Positions 18,925 to 27,818 of a stretch of DNA of 64,000 nucleotides are shown here, one piece after another. The notes below the pieces were generated by a model. It was not told where the DNA came from and made no database searches. It saw only the letters and a program-made list of their open reading frames with translations. Each line of letters opens with the position of its first letter. Position 1 is the stretch's first letter. A program made the position numbers and the translations under genes. Source of the DNA: Colwellia sp. (GTDB taxonomy: Bacteria; Pseudomonadota; Gammaproteobacteria; Enterobacterales; Alteromonadaceae). The DNA lies in contig NZ_JABSPA010000003.1 of NCBI RefSeq assembly GCF_013214175.1, positions 186,001-250,000 on the forward strand. Direction: 5' to 3'.

Positions 18925-20814
18925 TTAGAATTTATAATCTAAGGTAAGGCTGTAACCACGCTCTGCGCCAGGGTAGTTGCTTGCTGTTTGATAGTTTTTA
19001 TCAGTAAGGTTAGTAATCCTAGCAAATAAATTCATTTTACTATTTAGACGGTAATTTACCCCGACATCTAATAAAGTATAGGCTTTAAGCTGGGTTTCTT
19101 GAATAGCAGAATTATCAAAACTACTACCTTGATAATTGACATCAAAAGTAAAGTCTAACTGTCCAAGAGAGTAGATAAAGTTATAGTTAGCCGAAAAGTA
19201 TGGCCGCCTAGCTAATTTCTTGCCGGGTGATTTATCTTCAGCATCCACATGGCTTAAGGTTAACCTGTTGCTAGTATCAGCTATATCTGCCGAAAGAGTC
19301 GCTTCTGCACCAAATACTTCCGCTTTAGCTATGTTTTCCGGTTGCCAAGGGCTATATGGCACAGAGCTATCAAGAGGTGTCCATTCAATTAAGTTATCGA
19401 TATTAGTTTTGTAGATTGATACTTCAGCAAAGAAAAGTTTATTATGATAGCGAGTTAAAAACTCTAAACTATCAGATGTTTCGGAAATAAGCTCTGGGTT
19501 ACCTTGTAGTGGATAATATAAATCATTTAAGCTCGGTACTTTAAAAGCGGTACCATGACTTAATGAGAAAAGTAGCTGCTCACTAACTTGGTAACCTGCG
19601 GCTAATTGATAGCTAGTTTCACCATCAATATCACCTATTTTATCGTAGCGTATCGAGGCTTCAAGTTTTAGTCGTTCAATGTTACGGGTAGTGCTAATAA
19701 AAAACGCCTTACCATCACGCTCTGTTTTATCGTAAAAGTTATTGCTATCAATACTTTCGTTATACCACTCATAGCCAGCAGTTAATTCTGAAAATTCACC
19801 AAAGGGAAGTTGCGCTAAAGCCGTTACTTGCTCCCGGGTTGTGGTGAATGAACTATTTGGATTAGGAAAGCCATTTTGATTATTAAAATCACTGTAGTTA
19901 TCTTCTGTGCTGTCTTGATAAGTACTTAAGCCTAGCTGTAAATACACTTGCTCAAGTTGCAGGTGGTTTCTTAATAACAGATGGTAGTTTTTATAGCTGA
20001 TTTCATCACCTGTGTATTGGGTGTTAGCATCAAACTCTGTAGTGCCTTGAACGTACTGTGTGCTTAATTCAAGGGCGTATTGTTTGGTAAATTGGCTGGT
20101 GCCTAAAAGCCCTACAGATTGACGGTCATAACCATCATCATCATTTTTGTCATCAGCAGGTGGAATGCTGCCACTAGGGGCCGTAACATCAAAGCCTTTT
20201 GATTTTTCCAAACTCGCGCTTAAGGTATAGCTATGATCTTTATTACCAAAACCTAACGCACCGTAACCTTGATATAAGCTATTACTACCAACTCTTCCGC
20301 CTACTTGGCTCTCGCCGGCAGTTAAATCCCGAGTGAAAACCTGTACTACGCCACCGACGGCATCTGAGCCCCATAAGGCAGCTCTAGAGCCTTTTATTAC
20401 TTCGACACGCTCTACTAGTTGCACTGGTATATCGGCGAGGCTTTTTACCCCAAGATCAGTTGAACCAAGGCGAACACCGTTCACTAAAACGAGAAGGTGA
20501 TCTGAGCTGGTGCCACGAACAAAGCTTGACGATTTATGTGCAGAAGTACCTTGTGTGGTCATTGATATGCCAGCCACACGACTTAGTAAATCACTAACCG
20601 ATAAAGGCTGGATTTTCTCAATATCTTCACGGGTGAAAATGTCGACAGCGGCTAACGTATCAAATTTATTTTGAGTACTGCGATTGGCGGTAACGACGAT
20701 GGTTTCATCGTTTTTAGTGATTTTGTTAAAAATTTGGCTACTTGTATTTTCAGCAAAAGAAAGTGATGAGTAAAGTAGGCTGTGAATACATAGTGCTATT
20801 AATGTTTTTTTCAT
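18925..20814 (-). CDS. btuB: TonB-dependent outer-membrane receptor, BtuB-like (copy 1)
   Basis: A 629-residue receptor. Signal peptide (cleavage near SFA-EN), TonB box around ETIVVTANRS, plug domain with SVSDLLSRVAGI, SSFVRGTSSDHLLVLVNGVRLG and RVEVIKGSRAALWGSDAVGGVVQVFTR split by these conserved points, then a 22-strand barrel ending in GYSLTLDYKF with the terminal aromatic. The plug and barrel style is that of BtuB cobalamin receptors. It is downstream of a second BtuB gene whose signal peptide is nearly identical (MKKTLIALxIxSLLYSSLSFAE), pointing to tandem duplication. No intact cobalamin riboswitch precedes this copy; about 70 bp upstream of the leader hairpin the other copy terminates. 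It may take another corrinoid. Confidence 0.88.
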   Translation of the reverse strand: MKKTLIALCIHSLLYSSLSFAENTSSQIFNKITKNDETIVVTANRSTQNKFDTLAAVDIFTREDIEKIQPLSVSDLLSRVAGISMTTQGTSAHKSSSFVRGTSSDHLLVLVNGVRLGSTDLGVKSLADIPVQLVERVEVIKGSRAALWGSDAVGGVVQVFTRDLTAGESQVGGRVGSNSLYQGYGALGFGNKDHSYTLSASLEKSKGFDVTAPSGSIPPADDKNDDDGYDRQSVGLLGTSQFTKQYALELSTQYVQGTTEFDANTQYTGDEISYKNYHLLLRNHLQLEQVYLQLGLSTYQDSTEDNYSDFNNQNGFPNPNSSFTTTREQVTALAQLPFGEFSELTAGYEWYNESIDSNNFYDKTERDGKAFFISTTRNIERLKLEASIRYDKIGDIDGETSYQLAAGYQVSEQLLFSLSHGTAFKVPSLNDLYYPLQGNPELISETSDSLEFLTRYHNKLFFAEVSIYKTNIDNLIEWTPLDSSVPYSPWQPENIAKAEVFGAEATLSADIADTSNRLTLSHVDAEDKSPGKKLARRPYFSANYNFIYSLGQLDFTFDVNYQGSSFDNSAIQETQLKAYTLLDVGVNYRLNSKMNLFARITNLTDKNYQTASNYPGAERGYSLTLDYKF

Positions 20815-21153
20815 TTGCCCTCAATTATATACAGCTAATCATACCGCTAAACAGGTGCAAAGTATTTTACTACAGAAGCTGTTAAAGATGAGTAAGGATT
20901 AGTTGTTTTTTCATAGTCAGCGATATATCGATAAAGCTTATTAGCAATATCAGGCTTGTGTCCATTTTTACGAAAGAGGCAATGTTGTGGATTTTCCTAT
21001 GGCTAAGATTAGTTTGACATTTATAGCCTTTGACTCATGAAATAAGTGGTCACTAGTTAAGTGGACTTCTTACTAAAATAAAAAGACATGAGACCTATTA
21101 AACAGGTTATAAATAGATTAACTTCTCCTGTCCTAAATTAAGTTAATAAACAC
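20815..21153 (-). other. Leader region of BtuB copy 1; degenerate riboswitch-like sequence
   Basis: The gap upstream of copy 1, together with the terminator of copy 2, covers about 440 bp. On the minus strand it contains GGAAAATCC (complement 20989-20997) followed by TTGCCTC...CGTAA and AAGCCTGATATTGC, in the order of the conserved blocks of a cobalamin riboswitch. The B12 box itself is not intact. I cannot say whether this is a decayed or variant element. The ribosome binding site TTGAGGGCAA lies just before ATG 20814. Confidence 0.35.
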
Positions 21154-21185
21154 AAAAAAGGTCAGTAGCAAAAGCTTCTGACCTT
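21154..21185 (-). terminator. Rho-independent terminator of BtuB copy 2
   Basis: On the minus strand AAGGTCAGAAGC and GCTACTGACCTT form a long stem with one mismatch around a TTTT loop, followed by a run of T. It lies about 70 bp after the stop of the second BtuB gene and so separates the two receptors transcriptionally. Confidence 0.85.
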
Positions 21186-21258
21186 CTATTAAAAACCGTC
21201 ACCTTATTTTAGGGCGGTAAACGCTATCAAACAAAACAGCTAGATTTAGTAGCTACTT

Positions 21259-23091
21259 TTATAAGTTGCTATAGCTAACTTGCAAAAAGTATTCTGCTCC
21301 AGGTGTAACATAGCCAGGCGCAGTTTCATAATCTGCATCGAATATATTGTTGGCTTTAACTTGCAACTTCCAAGCATCATTCAACTGATAATTAACACTA
21401 ATATCAAGGGTGTTATAAGCCGATAATGTTGAATCTGAGTACGCGTCAAAGCGTGTTCCCTGATATTGATAAATACCCGTTAGGCTAACTTGTTCCCAGT
21501 CATATGTTGCGCCAATATTCGCTTTATGGCGAGCACGACGACTTAGCTGGGTTCCTGTTGTTTTGTCTTCAGTATCGGTATAAGTATAATTCGCAGATAA
21601 GTTGAGGCTTTCTACTTGCTGAGATACATTGAATTCTACGCCTTTTATTTTAGCATCTGCAATATTATCATATTGATAAGTAACGTAATTATAATCTAAT
21701 AAGTTATCGAAACCTAGGTTAAAGTATGCAACTTCAGTTGTTACACCATAGACGTCACCACGGAGTAAAAATTCCCAACTTTGTGATGTCTCTAGTTCAA
21801 GATCAGCATTACCAGACCAGCTATCATAAAGTTGATATAAGCTTGGTGCTTTAAAACCAGTACCATAGTTAATACTAGTGAAAATAGAATCACTAATGTT
21901 ATAACCTAGACTAACGTTATAGGTAGTTTTTGTGCCGGTATCTTCTACATCGTTATAACGAAGTGAAACTTCGCTAATAAATGCGCCTTCATTGTATAAA
22001 GCACCCGAAAATACACTGCTGGTATCTCGTGATACGCCACTAAAACCATCATTAGAACCGGTATACTCGTCTTGATAAAACTGACCACCAAAGCTAAAGC
22101 TCAAAGCATCAGCTACGTTGTAAACACCAACATAATCTGCTTGATTTCGCGTTGTTTCATCAACTGCTGGGTAGTCACCAAAACGTGTTTGTTCTTCTTG
22201 GTATTGGGCTAAACTAATGTCGTGAGACCATAAATCCTGTGCATAGTTTAAGCTAGTTGCTAACAAGTGTTTTTTGTATTCTTGGCTTGGGGCAATAACT
22301 GTCCATTCAGAGTTACCATCATAATCAAAATCACCCTCATCATATCGACCAACCCAGGTTAAAGTTAAGGCATCACTCAAAGATTGTTGACCCTTAAGTG
22401 ACATATTAATTCTTTCATAGCCATCTTTATCGTCATCAACAGGGAAGTCATTTTTTGTTACATCGTAGCCGTCACTTGTTTCTTTACTAATACTTAAGGT
22501 TGTTGACCCTTCACCATGACTAATGCCACCAGTTACTCCAGCAGAAATATAATTATTTGAACCATATTCTACGGCTGCTTGATATTCACCACCGGCTAAA
22601 TTACGGGTGAAAATCTGTATCACAGCACCAACCGCATCTGAACCGTACATTGCAGCACGTGGACCTTTTACTACTTCAATACGTTCAATTTGATATGTTG
22701 GTATATCATTAACCGTTGCGCCACCTGAACCTGTTACAGTATCAATACGTACTCCATCCACAACGAATAAGGTATGAGTTGAGTTTGTACCACGAACAAA
22801 AACAGAAGTATTTTGTGCCGGACCACCATTAGAAGCAATATCAATACCAGCGGTAAGTTTTAATAGTTCAGCTACTGACTTTGGTTGAATACGCTCTATA
22901 TCTGTACGAGTAATAATAGATACCGCTGACATAATTTCATCGGTTGACTGTTTGTATGGGTTGCCGGTGATAAGCATAGTTTCATCGGCTTTGCTTGTTT
23001 TGTTAATTTGTTCAACAATATTTTGCTCAGCAAAAGAAAGTGATGAGTAAAGTAGGCTGCTAATACTTAGTGCTATTAAGGTTTTTTTCAT
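21259..23091 (-). CDS. btuB: TonB-dependent cobalamin receptor BtuB (copy 2, riboswitch-controlled)
   Basis: A 610-residue receptor. Start ATG 23091 is preceded by GAGGA five bases away; the longer frame from GTG 23112 runs into the leader hairpin. It has a signal peptide (SLSFA-EQ), TonB-box-like ETMLITGN, plug with SVAELLKLTAGIDIA, VFVRGTNSTHTLFVVDGVRI and RIEVVKGPRAAMYGSDAVGAVIQIFTR, then the barrel ending YFLQVSYSNL. A cobalamin riboswitch lies immediately upstream, and btuF, cobO, btuC and btuD follow in the same orientation further upstream. The substrate is thus almost certainly vitamin B12 or another corrinoid. Confidence 0.93.
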   Translation of the reverse strand: MKKTLIALSISSLLYSSLSFAEQNIVEQINKTSKADETMLITGNPYKQSTDEIMSAVSIITRTDIERIQPKSVAELLKLTAGIDIASNGGPAQNTSVFVRGTNSTHTLFVVDGVRIDTVTGSGGATVNDIPTYQIERIEVVKGPRAAMYGSDAVGAVIQIFTRNLAGGEYQAAVEYGSNNYISAGVTGGISHGEGSTTLSISKETSDGYDVTKNDFPVDDDKDGYERINMSLKGQQSLSDALTLTWVGRYDEGDFDYDGNSEWTVIAPSQEYKKHLLATSLNYAQDLWSHDISLAQYQEEQTRFGDYPAVDETTRNQADYVGVYNVADALSFSFGGQFYQDEYTGSNDGFSGVSRDTSSVFSGALYNEGAFISEVSLRYNDVEDTGTKTTYNVSLGYNISDSIFTSINYGTGFKAPSLYQLYDSWSGNADLELETSQSWEFLLRGDVYGVTTEVAYFNLGFDNLLDYNYVTYQYDNIADAKIKGVEFNVSQQVESLNLSANYTYTDTEDKTTGTQLSRRARHKANIGATYDWEQVSLTGIYQYQGTRFDAYSDSTLSAYNTLDISVNYQLNDAWKLQVKANNIFDADYETAPGYVTPGAEYFLQVSYSNL

Positions 23092-23105
23092 GTTGTCCTC
23101 AGTTA

Positions 23106-23124
23106 TAAGCACCCACCGTGCTTA
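23106..23124 (-). other. Small hairpin just upstream of the btuB ribosome binding site
   Basis: TAAGCAC and GTGCTTA pair around a five-base loop, ending about five bases before the GAGGA Shine-Dalgarno of BtuB copy 2. In the minus-strand RNA it would lie between the riboswitch aptamer and the start codon and may be part of the expression platform. Confidence 0.5.
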
Positions 23125-23142
23125 CAATGATTAATTTAATTT

Positions 23143-23283
23143 AGGCAGGTCTCCGGACTTGAGCTACAAAAAACTGTAACTTATACCGTTGCGGGGGCAG
23201 TATTGGGTTAACCAATTTCCCGTTTCACCTTCAGCTTTAGTGATTGCTATTTAGCCATCATCACTAAAGCTATTGGGCACCTA
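23143..23283 (-). ncRNA. Cobalamin riboswitch upstream of btuB
   Basis: On the minus strand the conserved blocks appear in order: GGTGCCCAATAG, GGTGAAACGGGAA, the B12 box CTGCCCCCGCAACGGTA (complement 23184-23200) and GTCCGGAGACCTGCC at the 3' end. This is the standard AdoCbl/cobalamin aptamer. It ends 51 bp before the btuB start, leaving room only for a short platform with the hairpin at 23106-23124. With cobalamin bound it should reduce receptor synthesis. Confidence 0.93.
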
Positions 23284-23311
23284 AAATATTTATTATTGAC
23301 TAGCGTAAAGG

Positions 23312-24220
23312 CTAGTTATGCTTTTGTTGTAAAATCGTTCTTGTGTTATCAATGGCTTGGCACAAATCTTTTAATGCAGTTAAGCTGCGAATTGACATGC
23401 GGTGCATGGCATCGGCGTCAGGTTGAATTATTTGCTTATTGGCAACGGCTGGTATTATGGGCCAATCCTGCCAATTAAAGCCTTCACGCTCTTTTTGATT
23501 TACTGACAGTGGTTGAATAATAAGTTGCACTAAAGCGGGTAGTACTTGCTCTATGCTAATTTGCGGGTATGGCGTGAGCACTGGCTTAAAAGGGTTGTTA
23601 ACTTTACAAACATTAAGGAACTGTTGTGGCCAACTGCCCTTAGCAACAGTTGTTAAAGGTCTTGACCATAGCTCATAAAAGCCTGTAATTTCTGTTTTCT
23701 TTTGATAAGCCTTGGTTATCTGCGCTAGCTCTTGTTCAAACTTTTGCGCCACTTGCTCACCTTGCTCTTTGTGACCGGTCAGTTTAGCAAAGCTACGCAC
23801 TTCTTTAGCAATATCTTCGAATGTCTCTGGCTGTGAATAAACAATATTAAAGCCCAATTGCTCTAAGCGGGCTAAATCATCACTTGGGTTACCACTTTTC
23901 CAGGCGATAATTAAATCAGGTTGCAACTCGATAACTCGCTCTAGTTGTAAACGGACATAATTACCTATTCTTGGTATTTTTTTTGCCTGCTCAGGGTAGT
24001 CAGCAAATGCTGTGGTACCAATAATTTGTCCACCAGCACCGACATCATAAAGCATCTCAACAATATGCGGGGCTAGCGCAATAATAGTTGGCTTGCTTTC
24101 TTCTAGAGAGAGTTCTTTATTTGATTCTATATTCAGCTCTTTATTAACTTCTTTAGTAGGAAGGGCATAAGCTGAATTTGAAATGAAAAGTAAGGTAAGC
24201 AGCAGAGAGGTTAATTTCAT
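23312..24220 (-). CDS. btuF: Cobalamin ABC transporter substrate-binding protein BtuF
   Basis: A 302-residue periplasmic protein with a signal peptide (SNSAYA-LP), then a type III periplasmic binding fold. TIIALAPHIVEMLYDVGAGGQIIGTT and DYPEQAKKIPRIGNYVRLQLERVIELQPDLIIAWKSGNP match the first lobe of BtuF, and a long linking helix precedes the second lobe. It delivers B12 from BtuB to BtuCD. An Asn/Glu/Ser-rich insert of about 20 residues follows the signal peptide. The gene follows cobO by about 100 bp and precedes the riboswitch of btuB, so it probably belongs to the upstream transcript. Confidence 0.92.
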   Translation of the reverse strand: MKLTSLLLTLLFISNSAYALPTKEVNKELNIESNKELSLEESKPTIIALAPHIVEMLYDVGAGGQIIGTTAFADYPEQAKKIPRIGNYVRLQLERVIELQPDLIIAWKSGNPSDDLARLEQLGFNIVYSQPETFEDIAKEVRSFAKLTGHKEQGEQVAQKFEQELAQITKAYQKKTEITGFYELWSRPLTTVAKGSWPQQFLNVCKVNNPFKPVLTPYPQISIEQVLPALVQLIIQPLSVNQKEREGFNWQDWPIIPAVANKQIIQPDADAMHRMSIRSLTALKDLCQAIDNTRTILQQKHN

Positions 24221-24318
24221 TATGTTGTTTCTGTTTGGCGATAAGTTACGGAGCTAGCGTATAAGGTGCTAGCTCTCTTCTTTCTAAAGTTAAAGTGGTT
24301 CTATAGGTAAATGGCGCT

Positions 24319-24936
24319 TTACCAATCAATACCTTTTTGCGCTTTAATACCGCTGTCAAAAGCATGTTTGATTGATTGTACTTCGCTAACCGTATCAGCC
24401 AACTCTATAATGGCGCGGTGACAAGCACGGCCAGTGATGATGACATGTTGGTGCTTAGGGCGATTGTTTAATGCCTCAATAACTTCATCTAAATCAAGAT
24501 ACTTATACGACAACATGTAAGTCATCTCATCAAGTAATACTAAATCAAGATTATTATCGCTGAGTAACTCTTTGCATTTAAGCCAAACTTGCTTTGCTGC
24601 CGCAATATCTTTTTCTTTATCTTGCGTATTCCAAGTAAAGCCAGTGCCCATAACACTAAATTTAACACCGGCATTTTCAAGTAATTTTCGCTCACCACAG
24701 GCCCAGGTACCCTTGATAAATTGTGCAACCGCAGCATTAAGACCATGACCAACGGCACGGGCGACAGTACCAAAACCAGAAGTGCTTTTGCCCTTACCAT
24801 TACCTGTTATGACTATAAGTATGCCGCGCTCATCGGTGGCGCTATCGATGCGAGAATCAACTTTGTCTTTTAGTTTTTGCATTCTTTGCTTGTGCTTGTC
24901 AGTCGTATTGCTGTCAGTTGTTTTTTCATCAGTCAT
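24319..24936 (-). CDS. cobO: Cob(I)alamin adenosyltransferase, CobO/BtuR type
   Basis: A 205-residue protein. A charged N-terminal helix (residues 10-35) is followed by the P-loop variant ITGNGKGKSTSGFGTVARA (residues 43-61), characteristic of CobA/CobO/BtuR. Then come AVAQFIKGTWACGER, LDLVLLDEMTYMLSYKYLDLDEV and HVIITGRACHRAIIELADTVSEV. It transfers the adenosyl group of ATP to reduced corrinoid, giving adenosylcobalamin. Placement between btuC and btuF fits salvage of imported corrinoid. In E. coli btuR sits beside yciK and sohB; here those genes are some 27 kb away. Confidence 0.95.
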   Translation of the reverse strand: MTDEKTTDSNTTDKHKQRMQKLKDKVDSRIDSATDERGILIVITGNGKGKSTSGFGTVARAVGHGLNAAVAQFIKGTWACGERKLLENAGVKFSVMGTGFTWNTQDKEKDIAAAKQVWLKCKELLSDNNLDLVLLDEMTYMLSYKYLDLDEVIEALNNRPKHQHVIITGRACHRAIIELADTVSEVQSIKHAFDSGIKAQKGIDW

Positions 24937-24999
24937 AGGATTACCTCTGCTGTTTTATTTTATTAAATATTGATTTATTGGATATTTGTTCATTAAATA

Positions 25000-25986
25000 T
25001 TAAGTTATTGCGCGTGAGCGATACATGATAAATAAGAAAAATATACTCCCGAGTGCCGAGGTTATAATGCCAATGGGTATTTCGGCGTGCGGTAATGATG
25101 AGCGAGCAATAACATCCACCCATATAAGAAATATAGCGCCAATTAAGGCACTGCCAATAATTAATTTCAGGGTTGTTACGCCAATCAATTGTCTAACAAT
25201 ATGAGGTATCATCAAGCCAACAAAGCCAATACCGCCGCAATAGGCAACAATCGTTGCGGTCAGGGCAGCACAAATACCTAACATAAGTAGGCGTAACTTA
25301 TCGACATCAACGCCCAAACTGGCAGCACTTTCATCACCCAATAAAAGCGCATCTATTTGCCTGTGTACCGCAATGACGGTAACTATTGCTACAATAAGCA
25401 CGCTAGCAATGACGTAGAAGTTAGCCATCTCAACACGCGCTAAGCTGCCCATAAGCCAGAAAATAACGCGGTTGGTGGCAAAGGGTTCGCCAAAATATAA
25501 AATAAATTGCGTAATTGAGCCAAGCATAAATGAAACGGCAACGCCGGCGAGCAATAGTTGCTCCATACGCTGAAGCACCTTAGCGATAAATACCACTATG
25601 ATGACGGAAAATAGTGCCCCTAGAAATGCTGCCAAAGGTAGGGCTATGGTGAGGTTATCAGCCAATGATATATTAGCGATTGTTGCGCCTAAGCCTGCGC
25701 CGGAAACAATACCAAATAGATAAGGGTCGGCAAGCGGGTTGCGTGTGGTGTTTTGTAAAATAGCGCCGGCAATAGCTAAGCCCATTCCTGCGACTAGGGC
25801 AACTAACACTCTTGGAATACGGACTTGCCAAATAACAATATTAGCTATTTGGTTTTGACAGCTACCGACTAAGCAGCTAATTAACTCTGCAGAGTCTATA
25901 TCAGCAGGGCCAAAAGTTACGGCTGCCATCGCAGATAAAATAACTAAAGCGATCAAGACCAAAAAGATAGTCGTAACTTTATTCAT
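25000..25986 (-). CDS. btuC: Cobalamin ABC transporter permease BtuC
   Basis: A 328-residue FecCD-family permease with about ten membrane helices. Diagnostic stretches are WQVRIPRVLVALVAGMGLAIAGAILQ, NPLADPYLFGIVSGAGLGA, GGIGFVGLMIPHIVRQLIG and EIPIGIITSALGSIFFLFIMYR. The start is ATG 25986, which overlaps the btuD stop by 8 bp and has GGAG eight bases upstream; the longer frame would lie entirely within btuD. It forms the inner-membrane channel of the BtuCDF importer. Confidence 0.93.
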   Translation of the reverse strand: MNKVTTIFLVLIALVILSAMAAVTFGPADIDSAELISCLVGSCQNQIANIVIWQVRIPRVLVALVAGMGLAIAGAILQNTTRNPLADPYLFGIVSGAGLGATIANISLADNLTIALPLAAFLGALFSVIIVVFIAKVLQRMEQLLLAGVAVSFMLGSITQFILYFGEPFATNRVIFWLMGSLARVEMANFYVIASVLIVAIVTVIAVHRQIDALLLGDESAASLGVDVDKLRLLMLGICAALTATIVAYCGGIGFVGLMIPHIVRQLIGVTTLKLIIGSALIGAIFLIWVDVIARSSLPHAEIPIGIITSALGSIFFLFIMYRSRAIT

Positions 25987-26809
25987 CAACTGACTCCGAA
26001 AAACGACTATGGTGCTCATCGGTCTCTGGCAAGTAGAATGATACTTGCGTCGCACCTGTCATCGGATCAATACTTTGCTGACAAGGTAGACCGAATACTT
26101 GGCTTAATTGTTTAGGTGTCAGTACTTCTTCGGGACTGCCATCACAAATTAATTGACCTTGATTTAATAGCAGTAAGCGTTGGCAGTATAAACTGGCTAA
26201 GTTGAGATCATGTACTGTCATGATAACGGTGATATTAAGTTTATTGACCAGTTGTAATACCTGATGTTGATAAAAAACATCTAAATGGTTGGTTGGCTCA
26301 TCAAGGATCAAAACTTGACTCGCTTGCACAAGTGCTCGGGCAATTAATACCCGTTGTTGTTCGCCACCCGATAGTTGATTAAAGCTATGATGTAGTGCCT
26401 GCTCTAATCCCACTTTTTTCAGCGCTAAGTTGATTTGTGCTTTGTCGTGATCGCTGTCTAGTGAAAAAAGCGTTTTGTGCGGTAATAAACCCATTTTCAT
26501 CACATCCTGCACGGATAATGCAAAAATGGTGTCATTTTTTTGCATGACTAGGGCAAAATGTTGGGCAACTTCTTTAGCACTGTATTGAGTTATGGCACGG
26601 CTTTTTAATTGCACGCTACCGGTAACATTAGTGCTGGCGAGAATATTGTTTTGATTGGTTATACAGCGTAATAAACTAGTTTTTCCCGCGCCATTGGGAC
26701 CAATAATACCGATCACTTCACCTTTGCGAACATTGAAGTTAATGTTTTGCAAGATGGCTTTATTTTGAACCTGCCAGCTTAACTGGGAGATATTAAGGAG
26801 TGTCGACAT
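25979..26809 (-). CDS. btuD: Cobalamin ABC transporter ATP-binding protein BtuD
   Basis: A 276-residue FepC/BtuD-type ATPase: Walker A GPNGAGKTS (from residue 37), Q-loop LVMQKNDT, signature LSGGEQQRVLIARAL, Walker B VLILDEPTNHLD and switch His in TVHDLNLAS. ATG 26809 is preferred to the TTG 14 codons upstream because family members begin close to this point, although its Shine-Dalgarno (GAG) is weak. It is the first gene of the transport operon and is preceded by its own cobalamin riboswitch. Confidence 0.92.
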   Translation of the reverse strand: MSTLLNISQLSWQVQNKAILQNINFNVRKGEVIGIIGPNGAGKTSLLRCITNQNNILASTNVTGSVQLKSRAITQYSAKEVAQHFALVMQKNDTIFALSVQDVMKMGLLPHKTLFSLDSDHDKAQINLALKKVGLEQALHHSFNQLSGGEQQRVLIARALVQASQVLILDEPTNHLDVFYQHQVLQLVNKLNITVIMTVHDLNLASLYCQRLLLLNQGQLICDGSPEEVLTPKQLSQVFGLPCQQSIDPMTGATQVSFYLPETDEHHSRFSESVDE

Positions 26810-26904
26810 AAATAAACTCGTGTTTTCCCGCACGGTAATAAATAATAGCAATCGAATTAAATAAGTAATTTCTTATTTTAATCCGTTTGCTATGAGTATA
26901 GTTT

Positions 26905-27035
26905 TTTTGGTTAGCTATCTGACTTTGAAATTATATTAGTGCTGAAGCTCAATATTATTTCATTTACAGTTGCGGGAACAGTGATGGATTCTTACCATCT
27001 TCATTAACACAAAAATTCTTTAGGACGCGGATTCT
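26905..27035 (-). ncRNA. Cobalamin riboswitch upstream of btuDC-cobO-btuF
   Basis: On the minus strand GATGGTAAGAATCCATC is followed at once by the B12 box CTGTTCCCGCAACTGTAA (complement 26964-26981) and further down by AGTCAGATAGC. These are the core blocks of a cobalamin aptamer. The 5' block (GCGTCCTAAAG) is more divergent than in the btuB copy, so the ends are approximate. About 95 bp separate the aptamer from the btuD start, which includes a minus-strand A-rich stretch but no obvious terminator. Confidence 0.8.
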
Positions 27036-27321
27036 ATATTGATTTCTTGATATTATCAAGTTTTAGGGGTTTAGACGGCTACTTGTTATGCTTATTGCCA
27101 ATTAAACCTTAGAGTTTTGATGAACTTTACCTGATATTAGCTCATTTTAAGACGGATAATCTAGTCATAATTAATAATGCAAATGCTAATAGTTTTCACT
27201 TATAAAATAAACACTTAGTAACAGATAATTAGTCGAATAATTCGATAAAACTTGATCTTTCAACTAGTCTTTAAGACAACCGAATATCAGTGTTTTTTAA
27301 CTTGTTATATTGAGGTGTCAG

Positions 27322-27807
27322 ATGAAAGGTAATGCAAAAGTTATAGCGAGTCTAAATGGCTTGTTACACAATGAATTAGCAGCAATTGATCAGTATTTTA
27401 CTCATTCGCGTATGTATCAAGACTGGGGCTTAGATAAACTTTATGAGCAACTAGATCATGAAATGCAAGAAGAGATCACCCATGCCGATGCGTTAATCAA
27501 ACGTATTTTATTCCTTGAAGGTACGCCTAATCTAAAATCTCGCCGAGATTTACTTATTGGTAGTGATGTTCCGAGTATGCTTAAGAATGACTTAATTCTT
27601 GAAATGGAAGTGGTCGCTGCACTAAAAGCTACTATCACTTTATGTGAGAGTGAGGGGGATTTTCAAAGTCGAGAGATTCTAGAGAAGTTACTTGAAGATA
27701 CTGAGGAAGATCATGTTTATTGGCTTGAAAAACAACTCGGTCTTATTGATAAAATAGGCCTACAAAATTATATCCAATCACATATGGGTCAGCATCTACC
27801 AGGGTAA
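27322..27807 (+). CDS. bfr: Bacterioferritin, ferroxidase-type subunit
   Basis: A 161-residue four-helix bundle protein. The start is ATG 27322 with TGAGG upstream, not the TTG at 27310. Di-iron ligands are in place: Glu18, Glu51, His54, Glu94, and Glu128/His131 (one-residue insertion relative to E. coli). Residue 52, the haem-ligating Met in E. coli Bfr, is Ile. This subunit should oxidise Fe(II) but not bind haem. The second bfr gene follows after 11 bp and has the opposite pattern, so the two probably form a mixed 24-mer as in Neisseria or Pseudomonas. Confidence 0.93.
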   Translation: MKGNAKVIASLNGLLHNELAAIDQYFTHSRMYQDWGLDKLYEQLDHEMQEEITHADALIKRILFLEGTPNLKSRRDLLIGSDVPSMLKNDLILEMEVVAALKATITLCESEGDFQSREILEKLLEDTEEDHVYWLEKQLGLIDKIGLQNYIQSHMGQHLPG

Positions 27808-27818
27808 GGGGAGTCATA

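Noticed and set aside
20944-21010. c-di-GMP-I riboswitch upstream of BtuB copy 1
   Set aside because: Only GGACACAAGCC resembles the GGACGCAAAGCC block; the GCAAACC and GGTAGC blocks are missing. Kept only as an undefined riboswitch-like leader.
24540-24800. 86-codon frame overlapping cobO in another frame
   Set aside because: Overlaps the P-loop region of cobO and has Leu/Val-rich low-complexity translation; a frame shadow.
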